The notes under the pieces: model-generated
The model's database searches: none
What the model was told of the DNA's origin: nothing
What the model saw: the letters and a program-made list of their open reading frames with translations, nothing else
Position numbers and translations under genes: made by a program
Shown: in pieces, positions 7,029 to 14,483 of the stretch
How positions within the stretch are numbered: position 1 is the stretch's first letter
Layout of the letters: every line of letters begins with the position of its first letter
NCBI GenBank assembly: GCA_905372155.1
Contig: CAJPNZ010000024.1
Span: 1-33,342, forward strand
Direction of reading: 5' to 3'
From: Propionibacteriaceae bacterium
GTDB lineage: Bacteria > Actinomycetota > Actinomycetes > Propionibacteriales > Propionibacteriaceae
DNA: 33,342 bases

Positions 7029-8384
7029 TTACCGGGGGTGGGGGTCTTGTCCTGGAGACGTCTCAGGGTGAGTTGCGGGTAGATCGGACAGTTCCTTTGC
7101 CAGTCGCAGTTTCGGGTCATCCTCAAGGAATGTGTGAACGGGTCCCGGGCCGGTGTGCCTGGTCTCGAATCGAACGGTCACCCTGCCCAACCCGGATCCC
7201 CACACCCAGCCACGCCCCAGCGCGTCGTGGATCACGTCGGCCCCGGGGAAGAACCCGCGGCCCCGCACCCCCGAGGTGTCCACATCGGTTTCGGTCTCGG
7301 TTTTTCCCACCTCCGGGGCCTCGTCCTCGAACAGGCGTTCCTGGGCGGCCCTGGTGAAGTTGCTGACCCCGATGCCGAGCAGCCTCACCCCCTCGCGGAT
7401 GTCCACCTCTGCCAGGAGCTCCTCCCCCACCCGGCCGATCACCTCGGCACGATCTGTCGCGCCCCCCAACGACCTGGCCTTCGAGATCGTCGTGAAATCC
7501 GCCATCCGCACCTTGATCGCGACCGTGCGGGCAAAGGAGCCCGCTCGTTGTAGCCGCCCGGCCACGGACCCTGCGTCGCGCCTGAGAATGGTGGCCAACT
7601 GAGCCCGATCTGTCAGGTCGGCGGGGAAGGTGTCCTCCACGGAGATGGATTTCGCCTCCCGTTCCGCCTCCACCTCGCGGTCGTCGCGGCCATGCGCCAG
7701 GTGCCGCAGCGATTCCCCGACCGCACGGCCCAGCTCACGCACCAGCTCCCGGGGGTCGGCGGCCCGCAGGTCGGCGACGGTGGCCAGGCCTAGCGCCAGC
7801 AGTTTTCCCTCCGTCACCGGCCCCACCCCGGGAATCGCCCGCACCGGCAGCGGGGAGATGAACTCGATTTCCTCCCCGGGAGCGATGATCCGGACCCCGT
7901 CGGGTTTCGCCGCCTCCGATCCCAGTTTGGCAAGGAACTTGCTGCTGCCCACCCCCACCGATGCCGTCAACCCTGCGGTGCGCCTGGTCAGTTCCGATCG
8001 CAGCCCGGCGACGTGTTCATCGAGTTTCCCGAGGTCCCAGTCACTGGCCTCGAGGTCTACGTAGGCCTCGTCGAAGCTGAGGGGCTCCACCAACGGCGAG
8101 ACCTCCCGCAGCAGCCCCATGACCGCCTGCGACGACTGCCGGTAGGCACCGAACCTGCCGCCCAGGAAAGCCGCGTGCGGGCAGCGGCGCCTGGCCTCCG
8201 TCCCCGACATCGCGGATCGCACCCCGAAAACCCGGGCCTCGTAGCTGGCGGTGGCCACCACTCCCCGCGGCCCGGCACCGCCGACGATCACGGGTTTGCC
8301 TCTGAGGCTGGGTTTGTCGCGCTGCTCCACCGCGGCGAAGAACGCATCCAGGTCCAGGTGCAGGATGCTGGATGTGGATCGCAT
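7029..8384 (-). CDS. dinB: DNA polymerase IV (Y-family, DinB)
   Basis: A 451-residue error-prone translesion polymerase. Catalytic carboxylates are visible in LHLDLDAFFAAVEQ (Asp11) and SFDEAYVDLE (Asp105, Glu106). The palm, thumb with helix-hairpin-helix (IPGVGPVTEGKLLALG) and little-finger regions follow in order. Near the C-terminus QERLF fits the beta-clamp-binding pentapeptide, after which an acidic linker and an extra about 75-residue tail (GRGFFPGADVIHDALGRGW...) extend it beyond the about 350-residue E. coli protein, as in many actinobacteria. I chose ATG 8384 over the in-frame GTG 8414 because homology begins here and TAACCT lies 7 nt upstream. It lies downstream of folA on the same strand, 42 nt past its stop. 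Confidence 0.93.
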   Translation of the reverse strand: MRSTSSILHLDLDAFFAAVEQRDKPSLRGKPVIVGGAGPRGVVATASYEARVFGVRSAMSGTEARRRCPHAAFLGGRFGAYRQSSQAVMGLLREVSPLVEPLSFDEAYVDLEASDWDLGKLDEHVAGLRSELTRRTAGLTASVGVGSSKFLAKLGSEAAKPDGVRIIAPGEEIEFISPLPVRAIPGVGPVTEGKLLALGLATVADLRAADPRELVRELGRAVGESLRHLAHGRDDREVEAEREAKSISVEDTFPADLTDRAQLATILRRDAGSVAGRLQRAGSFARTVAIKVRMADFTTISKARSLGGATDRAEVIGRVGEELLAEVDIREGVRLLGIGVSNFTRAAQERLFEDEAPEVGKTETETDVDTSGVRGRGFFPGADVIHDALGRGWVWGSGLGRVTVRFETRHTGPGPVHTFLEDDPKLRLAKELSDLPATHPETSPGQDPHPR

Positions 8385-8391
8385 ACGGGTC

Positions 8392-8397
8392 AGGTTA
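8392..8397 (-). promoter_or_regulatory. -10 element TAACCT, leaderless promoter of dinB
   Basis: On the minus strand TAACCT is followed by 7 nt and then ATG 8384, with no Shine-Dalgarno sequence. It would give dinB its own start in addition to read-through from folA. Confidence 0.45.
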
Positions 8398-8426
8398 GTG
8401 ATCTCCCCCGACACGAACCTGCCGGT

Positions 8427-8906
8427 TCATTCGGGCGCCGGGGTTGGCCGGTACTGCACGAAGTCATAGCCCTCGTGGATCTCGCGGCTGATCTCGGTCC
8501 ATTCGTGGGAAGCGACGACCGGGAAGGTGACGGCCCCCTCCGGTTCCTGATGGACATGGGTGATGTCCAGTTCCGTCAAGTAGGGCCACGCCGCCGCGTA
8601 GATCTCCCCGCCCCCGCCGATGAAACAGGTCTTCCCGGGGGTGGTGTGCGCCAGTCGAATGGCCTCCTCGATGGAATGGGCCACCTCGACGCCCTCCGCC
8701 GACCAATCCGGTTGCCGGGTGACGACGATCGTGCGGCGGTTCGGGAGCAGCCCGATCTGCTCGTGGGTTCGTCTCCCGAAGATGATGGTGTTCCCGGTGG
8801 TCACCGCCTTGAAGCGACGGAAATCGGCCGGGATGTGCCAGAGCATGTCCTCCCCCGACCCGATCACGCCGTTGTCGGCCACCGCGGCTATGGCGACTAT
8901 CCGCAT
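8427..8906 (-). CDS. folA: Dihydrofolate reductase
   Basis: A 159-residue NADPH-dependent enzyme that reduces dihydrofolate to tetrahydrofolate, needed after thymidylate synthesis by ThyA. Landmarks are VAIAAVADNGVIG at the N-terminus, WHIPADFRRFK with the catalytic acid Asp28 (Asp27 in E. coli), IIFGRRTHEQIG for NADPH, and FIGGGGEIYAAAWP. The length is normal. ATG 8906 is preceded by a full AAGGAG five nt upstream. The A of this ATG is shared with the TGA of a small upstream reading frame, implying translational coupling. thyA is usually a close neighbour of folA; here it is 12.4 kb away on the same strand. Confidence 0.96.
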   Translation of the reverse strand: MRIVAIAAVADNGVIGSGEDMLWHIPADFRRFKAVTTGNTIIFGRRTHEQIGLLPNRRTIVVTRQPDWSAEGVEVAHSIEEAIRLAHTTPGKTCFIGGGGEIYAAAWPYLTELDITHVHQEPEGAVTFPVVASHEWTEISREIHEGYDFVQYRPTPAPE

Positions 8907-9125
8907 CAGTTCTCCTTGATATCCAGCACCGAATGCCCGTCGGCCGAGAACTTCACCCTGGTGGTGCTCTCCCCAAAACTTCGGCTTGGTGGCGGAACCA
9001 TCGTAGGTGCCACGGACCGGTTCATCCATCATGGCCACCCGCCAACCCTCTTCATGATCGACGATGGTGTCGGTGCCCTCGGGCAGAATTGCTGCGTGAT
9101 CGAGTTCTTCGGGGTCAGGCATCAT
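8906..9125 (-). pseudogene. Frameshifted small hypothetical gene coupled to folA
   Basis: Two adjacent frames on the minus strand join into one plausible protein of about 70 residues. From ATG 9125/9122 the first frame gives MPDPEELDHAAILPEGTD..., then DHEEGWRVAMMDEPVRG and YDGSATKPKFW. It loses sense after the TTTTGGGG tract (8978-8971). In the next frame the tract is followed by ESTTRVKFSADGHSVLDIKE and a last Asn before TGA, which overlaps the folA ATG by one base. In this second part 19 of 21 codons end in G or C, as in real genes here. Removing one G restores a single frame. It could be a sequencing error, a true null allele or a programmed shift. The first about 30 bp overlap the divergent DUF5682 gene. 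I do not recognise the family. Confidence 0.45.
8912..8917 (-). promoter_or_regulatory. Strong ribosome-binding site AAGGAG of folA
   Basis: AAGGAG on the minus strand lies 5 nt before ATG 8906. It is embedded in the last codons (AAG GAG AAC TGA) of the upstream small reading frame, so folA initiation is tied to that frame's termination. Confidence 0.75.
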
Positions 9126-11348
9126 TCGCCGACTGCGGCGCGCCTGGTCGCCCGGCGGATCACGGACCACCCACCCGCGGCCGTGCTGATCGAGGGCCCC
9201 ACCGAGTACAACCAACGCATCGAGGAGCTGACACTCGACCACGAACTGCCCGTCATGCTCTACTCGTGGGCACCCATGTTCCCGGACGCCCCCGAGGACA
9301 GCACGGAATGGGGCATCCGCCGGGGCAGCTTCTACCCGCTGACCGACTACAGCCCCGAATGGGTCGCCCTGCGCACCGCGCACCGGGCGGGGGTACCGGT
9401 CGAGTTCATCGACCTGCCCTGGCTGGCCTTCGCGGACACCGCGGTGGCGGAGAACCGCTACGCCGAGGCTCCGGTCACCAAGGAGGCCGCGGACAGGCTG
9501 ATCAGGGAGTTCGGTGTGGACGACATGGCCGGCCTGATCGACGAACTGATCGAGATCGATCCGGAGCTGTCGCTGGAGTCCTACCGGGAACGGATCGGGT
9601 TGCTCGGGTCGATCCTGCGCGGCGAACCCGATCGGGAGACAAAGACGCGTGAGGCACACATGGCGCACCGGATAACCGACGCCCGGCGGCGTTTCGGCGA
9701 TGACATGCTGGTGGTGTGCGGGGCCGCCCACGTCGACGGGCTGGAGGCGCTGCTGTCGAGGGAGGTGGAACCGGTGGATGTGTGGATGCCGCCGGCCGAC
9801 GACAACCGCTACGGCATCGCCCTGACCCCCACCTCCTACGCGGCGCTCGACGCCCTCGACGGCTACGACGCGGGCCAGCCGAATCCCGGTTTCTACGACC
9901 GCCTGTACCGGGATCGCGCCGAGGGGCGGCGTGACACCAGCGAGGAACTCCTGGGACAGGTCGTACTGGAGCTGCGCAGGGCGAAACAGTTCGTCTCTCC
10001 CGCCGACCTGATAGCGGTGCAGGCCACCGCCGGGGCCCTCGCCCAGCTGCGGGGACATCAGCAGATCTGGCGCACCGATCTCGTCGAGGGAATCACGACC
10101 GCCCTCGTCAAGGACGATTCCGGGAAGGATCACCCGCTGCTGGCCCACGTCAACGACGCCCTGCGCGGTGACCGGCTCGGACACCTGGCAGCGGGCACCC
10201 GGCAACCGCCGCTGACACTCGAGCTCCGGGCCGGCCTGGAGGCCCTGGGATTGCTTCCCGCGCCGAAAAGGCGAGAGGAATCCGCCGACCTGTCGAACGA
10301 CCTCGGCCTGCGGCGTTCGCAGCTGCTGCACTCCTTGGTGGCCCTGGACATCCCGGGCATCGGGCTGACCGCCAGCGCGGACGACGACGGCGTCGAACGC
10401 TGGTTCCTGGTGTGGACCCCGGCCTTCGAGGGATCCCTGGTGGAGGCCGCCCGGTACGGGGGCAGCCGGGAGCAGGCGGTGACCGCTCGTCTGCTGGAAC
10501 GCGCCGCCGACATCACCTCGGATCCGGCAGCCGCGGCGAATCTCGTCCTGGAGGCAGCCCTGTGTGGGGTGGCTCGCCTGTCGGTCAGTCTCCAGGCCCG
10601 CACCGAGACCCTGCTGGCCACTTCCGCCAACCTGATGGGTATCGGTGCCGCGACCGGGGTGCTGATGCGGCTCTACCGTTACGACCCGATCCTGCGGGCC
10701 ACCGGTCGCGCGGATCTGGGGCGCCTGCTGGAGGTGGCCTTCAACCGGTCGGTGCGGCTGCTGGAACGTCTCTCGCCGCTGCCGGAGGGACCTGGACTGG
10801 AGGGTTTCATCCAGGCCGTGTACCAGCTGACCGACAGCGCGGAACGGATCGGTGAAGATCTGGATTACGACATCGACGGCTACCACCAGGCCCTCTCGGT
10901 GGTGGTGGGGGACGACCGTCAGGCACCCACCGTCCGGGGAGCCGCCCTGGGAGCCCAGTGGCTGACCGGGGCCCGCCCGGATCCGGAGATCGCCGGGCTG
11001 CTGTCCGTGATCGCGCTTCCCGAACAGCTCGGCGATTTCGTCGCGGGCCTGTTGGGGGTGGCCCGGGAGGCGGCCCTGCGACGCCCGGATGCCCTGCTCC
11101 GCCTCGACGACATCCTCACCGGCCTGGACGACGCCGCGTTCTTCGCCTCCCTTCCGGGGCTGCGGCGCGCATTCAGCCGCTACACCCAGCGCGAACGTTT
11201 CCAGGTGGCGCAGCTCATACTGGGGGAAACGGCGGGATCGACGCTCCTGGACTTCTCCGGTTCCGCCGAGGACGCAACCGCCATCGCGAAATTCGAGTCC
11301 GCCGTCGCGAAATCACTGGATCGTTTCCTCGGGAGGCGGCATGGATGA
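9096..11348 (+). CDS. DUF5682 family protein (YehM-like)
   Basis: A 750-residue soluble protein beginning VIEFFGVRHHSPTAARLVAR, the conserved N-terminal signature of DUF5682, followed by PPAAVLIEGPTEYNQR and MVVCGAAHVDGL-type segments. The N-terminal third looks like an alpha/beta domain with conserved His residues (RHH; GAAHVDG); the rest is mostly helical. No enzymatic activity is established. It opens the six-gene cluster and overlaps the vWA gene by 8 nt. The start is taken as GTG 9096, directly at the conserved motif; ATG 9054 is an in-frame alternative with no ribosome-binding site. The same frame is open back into folA and dinB, but that part is antisense to them and is rejected. By family comparison it corresponds to E. 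coli YehM. Confidence 0.82.
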   Translation: MIEFFGVRHHSPTAARLVARRITDHPPAAVLIEGPTEYNQRIEELTLDHELPVMLYSWAPMFPDAPEDSTEWGIRRGSFYPLTDYSPEWVALRTAHRAGVPVEFIDLPWLAFADTAVAENRYAEAPVTKEAADRLIREFGVDDMAGLIDELIEIDPELSLESYRERIGLLGSILRGEPDRETKTREAHMAHRITDARRRFGDDMLVVCGAAHVDGLEALLSREVEPVDVWMPPADDNRYGIALTPTSYAALDALDGYDAGQPNPGFYDRLYRDRAEGRRDTSEELLGQVVLELRRAKQFVSPADLIAVQATAGALAQLRGHQQIWRTDLVEGITTALVKDDSGKDHPLLAHVNDALRGDRLGHLAAGTRQPPLTLELRAGLEALGLLPAPKRREESADLSNDLGLRRSQLLHSLVALDIPGIGLTASADDDGVERWFLVWTPAFEGSLVEAARYGGSREQAVTARLLERAADITSDPAAAANLVLEAALCGVARLSVSLQARTETLLATSANLMGIGAATGVLMRLYRYDPILRATGRADLGRLLEVAFNRSVRLLERLSPLPEGPGLEGFIQAVYQLTDSAERIGEDLDYDIDGYHQALSVVVGDDRQAPTVRGAALGAQWLTGARPDPEIAGLLSVIALPEQLGDFVAGLLGVAREAALRRPDALLRLDDILTGLDDAAFFASLPGLRRAFSRYTQRERFQVAQLILGETAGSTLLDFSGSAEDATAIAKFESAVAKSLDRFLGRRHG

Positions 11349-12438
11349 ACGATTGACACGCTGGCGGCTGGTGCTGGGGCGGGGTTCGGAACAACTCGGG
11401 AACCTGGATCCCCAGCAGCAGGCCCGCTCCGATGCCTTGGGGTACCTGTACGACCGGGAGGGGCAGGACGACGGCGCCGGGGCGGGATACGGGGCCTCGA
11501 GCCTGACCGTTCCGGAATGGATCAACGAAATCCACACCCTGTTCCCGAAACGCACCGTCCGCACCATCGAGGAGGACGCACTGGAGCGTTACGGCATGGT
11601 CGAGTTGGTGACCGACAAGGAGCTCCTGGAACGGGGGGAGCCCTCCGAGACGCTGCTGCAGGCGATCCTGCAGACCAAACACCTGATGAGTTCCGATGTG
11701 CTGCAGGCAGCCAGGCAGATCGTGCGGAAGGTCGTCGCGGCGCTGGTGGAGAAGATGCGCCCCAGGATCCGGCGCACGCTGACGGGTCGACGCGACCCCA
11801 ACCGGCGCAGCTTCTTCAAGGTGGCGGCGAACTTCGACCCGAAGCGCACCATCCGCGCCAATCTGAAGAACTACTCGGCGGAAACACGACAGCTGGTCAT
11901 CTCGGAGCCGATCTTCTACTCGCGCACCCGCAGACAGTCGGAGAAGTGGCAGTTCATGGTCGTGGTGGACCAGTCGGGTTCGATGGCCGAATCCGTGATC
12001 CACTCGGCCGTCACGGCCTCCATCTTCCACGGACTCCCGACCCTGAAGAACCATCTGATCGCTTTCGACACCTCGGTGGTGGACCTCACCTCGGACATCG
12101 CCGATCCCGTTGAGACGCTGATGAAGGTGCAGCTCGGCGGGGGCACCGACATCGCGCAGGCCATGCGCTACGCCGAATCGCTCATCACGGAACCGCGAAG
12201 GGCCATGGTGGTGCTCATCACGGACCTGTACGAGGGCGGCTCGGTGCACGACCTGGTCCAGTGCGTCACCCGGATGGTCCAGGGCGGTAGCAAGGTGCTG
12301 ATCCTGGGTGCGCTGACCACGAACGGGGCGGCCTCCTTCGACGAGGAGCTGGGGCGGCGGTTGGCCGCGCGGGGAGCCCGGGTGGGGGTCATGACCCCGT
12401 ACGAGCTGGCCGACTGGGTTGCGGAGGTGATCCGGTGA
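11341..12438 (+). CDS. vWA domain protein with intact MIDAS (CoxE/YehP-like)
   Basis: A 365-residue protein. The N-terminal about 200 residues are helical and basic. The C-terminal von Willebrand A domain carries a complete metal-ion-dependent adhesion site: DQSGSM (210-215), Thr269 in GGGTD, and Asp295 in LITDLYEGG. Intracellular vWA proteins of the CoxE type act as adaptors that recruit targets to a MoxR AAA+ partner, and one is encoded at the end of this cluster. ATG 11341 overlaps the DUF5682 stop by 8 nt and is preceded by GGGAGG. Its stop overlaps the SWIM gene by 4 nt, so the first three genes should be one transcript. The target protein is unknown. Confidence 0.9.
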   Translation: MDERLTRWRLVLGRGSEQLGNLDPQQQARSDALGYLYDREGQDDGAGAGYGASSLTVPEWINEIHTLFPKRTVRTIEEDALERYGMVELVTDKELLERGEPSETLLQAILQTKHLMSSDVLQAARQIVRKVVAALVEKMRPRIRRTLTGRRDPNRRSFFKVAANFDPKRTIRANLKNYSAETRQLVISEPIFYSRTRRQSEKWQFMVVVDQSGSMAESVIHSAVTASIFHGLPTLKNHLIAFDTSVVDLTSDIADPVETLMKVQLGGGTDIAQAMRYAESLITEPRRAMVVLITDLYEGGSVHDLVQCVTRMVQGGSKVLILGALTTNGAASFDEELGRRLAARGARVGVMTPYELADWVAEVIR

Positions 12439-14423
12439 GCCGCCCGGACCTGCTCCGTTTGAGCGATGCCGTGCTGGAGGACCTGACCAACAGGGGCACC
12501 CTGCGGCGGGCCCGGAAGGAACTCGGCGCCGCGGCCCTGACCGTCACCGAGGCCGATGACGGGACGGTGACGGTCTCCGCGGACGACGGAACCACCTGCG
12601 TCCTGTACGCGAACCGGCCCTTCGCGGAGTGGACCTGTTCCTGTCTGGCAGCCAACAACTGCCGCCACATCGTCCACGCGATCCTGCACTACCAGGCAGC
12701 CTGCTCCGAGCCGGGAGTCGTCGAGGACGAGGAGCCGGATTCGACGGACCTGCCCGGGCAGGAAACCCCCGGGGCCGCTGCCCCCGGGAAGGTGGAACCG
12801 GAGGCCGTCTTCAACCCGGCCAGCATCACCCGCGAACATCTGAGGGCCGCGCTCTCCCCCGCCGCCCTGAGGCGGGCTGATCAGCTGGCCGGGCAGGGCC
12901 TGCTGGCCCACGTCGGGAGCATCAGGGGAATCTCCGTGGTGCGGATCCACCACCCGACCCCCGTGTCGGTGCGTTTCCTGGCCGGCGCCGACCTCAACTA
13001 CGTGCGCTGCACCTGCCACGACCCCGATCCGTGTCTTCACGTCGCGGTCGCGGTCGCTGCCGCGGCGGGCAGGCGGTTCGGGGACACCGGTCTGGTGTCC
13101 GTGGCGGGGGACGAGTGGCGACCGGAGGCCTCCCTGCTTTCCGAGATCCGCGGCGCGGTCGGTGAGCTGGTGCGGGTCGGGGCGGAGTCCGGGAACCGGA
13201 ACCTGCGCGGGGTCTGGCGTCGCCTGGCGGTCAGGGCCCGCGAGGCCGAGCTGCATCACGTCGCCGACGTCCTGGACGAGCTGCTGGACGAGCTGGCCCG
13301 TTACGAGACCCGCAGCCAGGAGTTCACCCCGTCGCGGCTGGTCGGGTTGTCAGCCGAGTTGTTGGCGCGGGCGATGTCCCTGGCCAATCCGGAACCGGAA
13401 CGGATCCCGGATCGGCTCGTCGCGGGTTCCCCCGCCCAGCAGACGCGGGTGTCGAAGGCCCGGTTGATCGGTCTGGGCACCGAGCTCGTCGAACTGGACG
13501 ACGAGTGCCGGTTGATCGCCCATTTGGTGGATGCCCGAAGCGGCGCTCCGATGCGGGTCACGAAACGAATCATCGACAAGGAACGCAGGCCGTCCTCGCA
13601 GCTCGCGGGTGCTCTGGTCTCCGGTATCACCATCGGCAACTGGGGTGGCGGGCAGGTGATGTCGCTGGGTGGCCGGATGTTCGGGCACGGGGATTTCTCC
13701 CACACCAACAGGTCGGCGGTGGGTTTCCCCGCGGGCGCGATGGACCAGTTGGAGGCGCCGTTCCGGGTGGAGACCATCGCCGAGCTGGCCACCCAGCAGA
13801 CGCGGCTGCCCGCCGTGCTGGATGATCGTTCCGCAGGCACGGACCTGGCCGCCTGCCGGGTGACCGGCGTCGGGAACATCCATTTCGACCCCGGCGTTTC
13901 CAGTCTCGTGGCCGACCTGCGGGACGCCGACGGGCAATCGTTCCAGCTGGCCCTTCGCCACACCGCCCGCCGCGACGGGAGCGTGCGCGCCACCCTGGTT
14001 CGCCTGCAGAGCTGGGAGAAGGATTTCCCCAAGGAGGCGTTCGTCTCGGGAAGGTGGCGCTGGGGCGCCAGGAGTGTCGTGGTGGATCCGTTGCTGCTGG
14101 TCGGGGACGGTATCCCTCTCCAGCCGCACGTGGCAGAACCCGCCTCGACGGTTGTGCAATGGCGGACCGGGACCGGGGATGCGCCGCTGACCAGCCCGGG
14201 GGCCCTGCTGCGGGGGCTCGACTCCCTGCTGGGAGAACTCCTGCTGGCGGGCGCCGACCGCATCCACCTCCGCGACCAGGACTGGCGCGAGTTCGTCCGG
14301 CAGGCCCGCAGGGCGGGAAGCCAGCTGATCGCGGACCACGCCCAGGCCTTCCTCGATCACCGGGACCCGGCCCGGGTGGAGAAGCTGCTGCTGATCTCGG
14401 CCTTCGGTGGCCCCCTGGCCTGA
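12435..14423 (+). CDS. SWIM zinc-finger protein with two SWIM motifs (YehQ-like)
   Basis: A 662-residue protein with a SWIM motif at Cys68-x-Cys70-x5-Cys76-x-His78 (TCSCLAANNCRH) inside the usual AEWTCSC...HIVHAILHY frame. A second set of ligands has the same spacing at Cys192, Cys194, Cys200 and His202 (RCTCHDPDPCLH), followed by an Ala/Val helix. SWIM domains bind zinc and are linked to DNA or protein binding. A Glu/Asp-rich linker separates the two motifs; the C-terminal about 450 residues have no domain I recognise. The start is GTG 12435, which overlaps the vWA stop (GTGA), so translation is coupled. A SWIM protein next to vWA, DUF5682 and MoxR is a recurring arrangement. Confidence 0.87.
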   Translation: MSRPDLLRLSDAVLEDLTNRGTLRRARKELGAAALTVTEADDGTVTVSADDGTTCVLYANRPFAEWTCSCLAANNCRHIVHAILHYQAACSEPGVVEDEEPDSTDLPGQETPGAAAPGKVEPEAVFNPASITREHLRAALSPAALRRADQLAGQGLLAHVGSIRGISVVRIHHPTPVSVRFLAGADLNYVRCTCHDPDPCLHVAVAVAAAAGRRFGDTGLVSVAGDEWRPEASLLSEIRGAVGELVRVGAESGNRNLRGVWRRLAVRAREAELHHVADVLDELLDELARYETRSQEFTPSRLVGLSAELLARAMSLANPEPERIPDRLVAGSPAQQTRVSKARLIGLGTELVELDDECRLIAHLVDARSGAPMRVTKRIIDKERRPSSQLAGALVSGITIGNWGGGQVMSLGGRMFGHGDFSHTNRSAVGFPAGAMDQLEAPFRVETIAELATQQTRLPAVLDDRSAGTDLAACRVTGVGNIHFDPGVSSLVADLRDADGQSFQLALRHTARRDGSVRATLVRLQSWEKDFPKEAFVSGRWRWGARSVVVDPLLLVGDGIPLQPHVAEPASTVVQWRTGTGDAPLTSPGALLRGLDSLLGELLLAGADRIHLRDQDWREFVRQARRAGSQLIADHAQAFLDHRDPARVEKLLLISAFGGPLA

Positions 14424-14469
14424 GAGACCCCGCGGGTAGGGACCACGAAGAATTGTCAGTACCCTGACC

Positions 14470-14475
14470 TAGGCT
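14470..14475 (+). promoter_or_regulatory. -10 element TAGGCT, leaderless promoter of the WGR-DUF4132 gene
   Basis: TAGGCT is followed by 8 nt and ATG 14484. It lies in the 60-bp gap after the SWIM gene, the only real gap inside the cluster, and would begin a second transcription unit. Confidence 0.45.
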
Positions 14476-14483
14476 CTCATGAC

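Noticed and set aside
8013..9095. The DUF5682 frame extends upstream as open reading across folA and dinB
   Set aside because: It is antisense to two well-supported genes and lacks family similarity before the FGVRHH motif.
8430..10886. An 819-residue open frame on the minus strand that includes folA and extends antisense through DUF5682
   Set aside because: Only the last 159 residues are DHFR. The rest is Gln/Arg/Gly-rich low-complexity translation antisense to a recognised family, and folA has its own start with AAGGAG.
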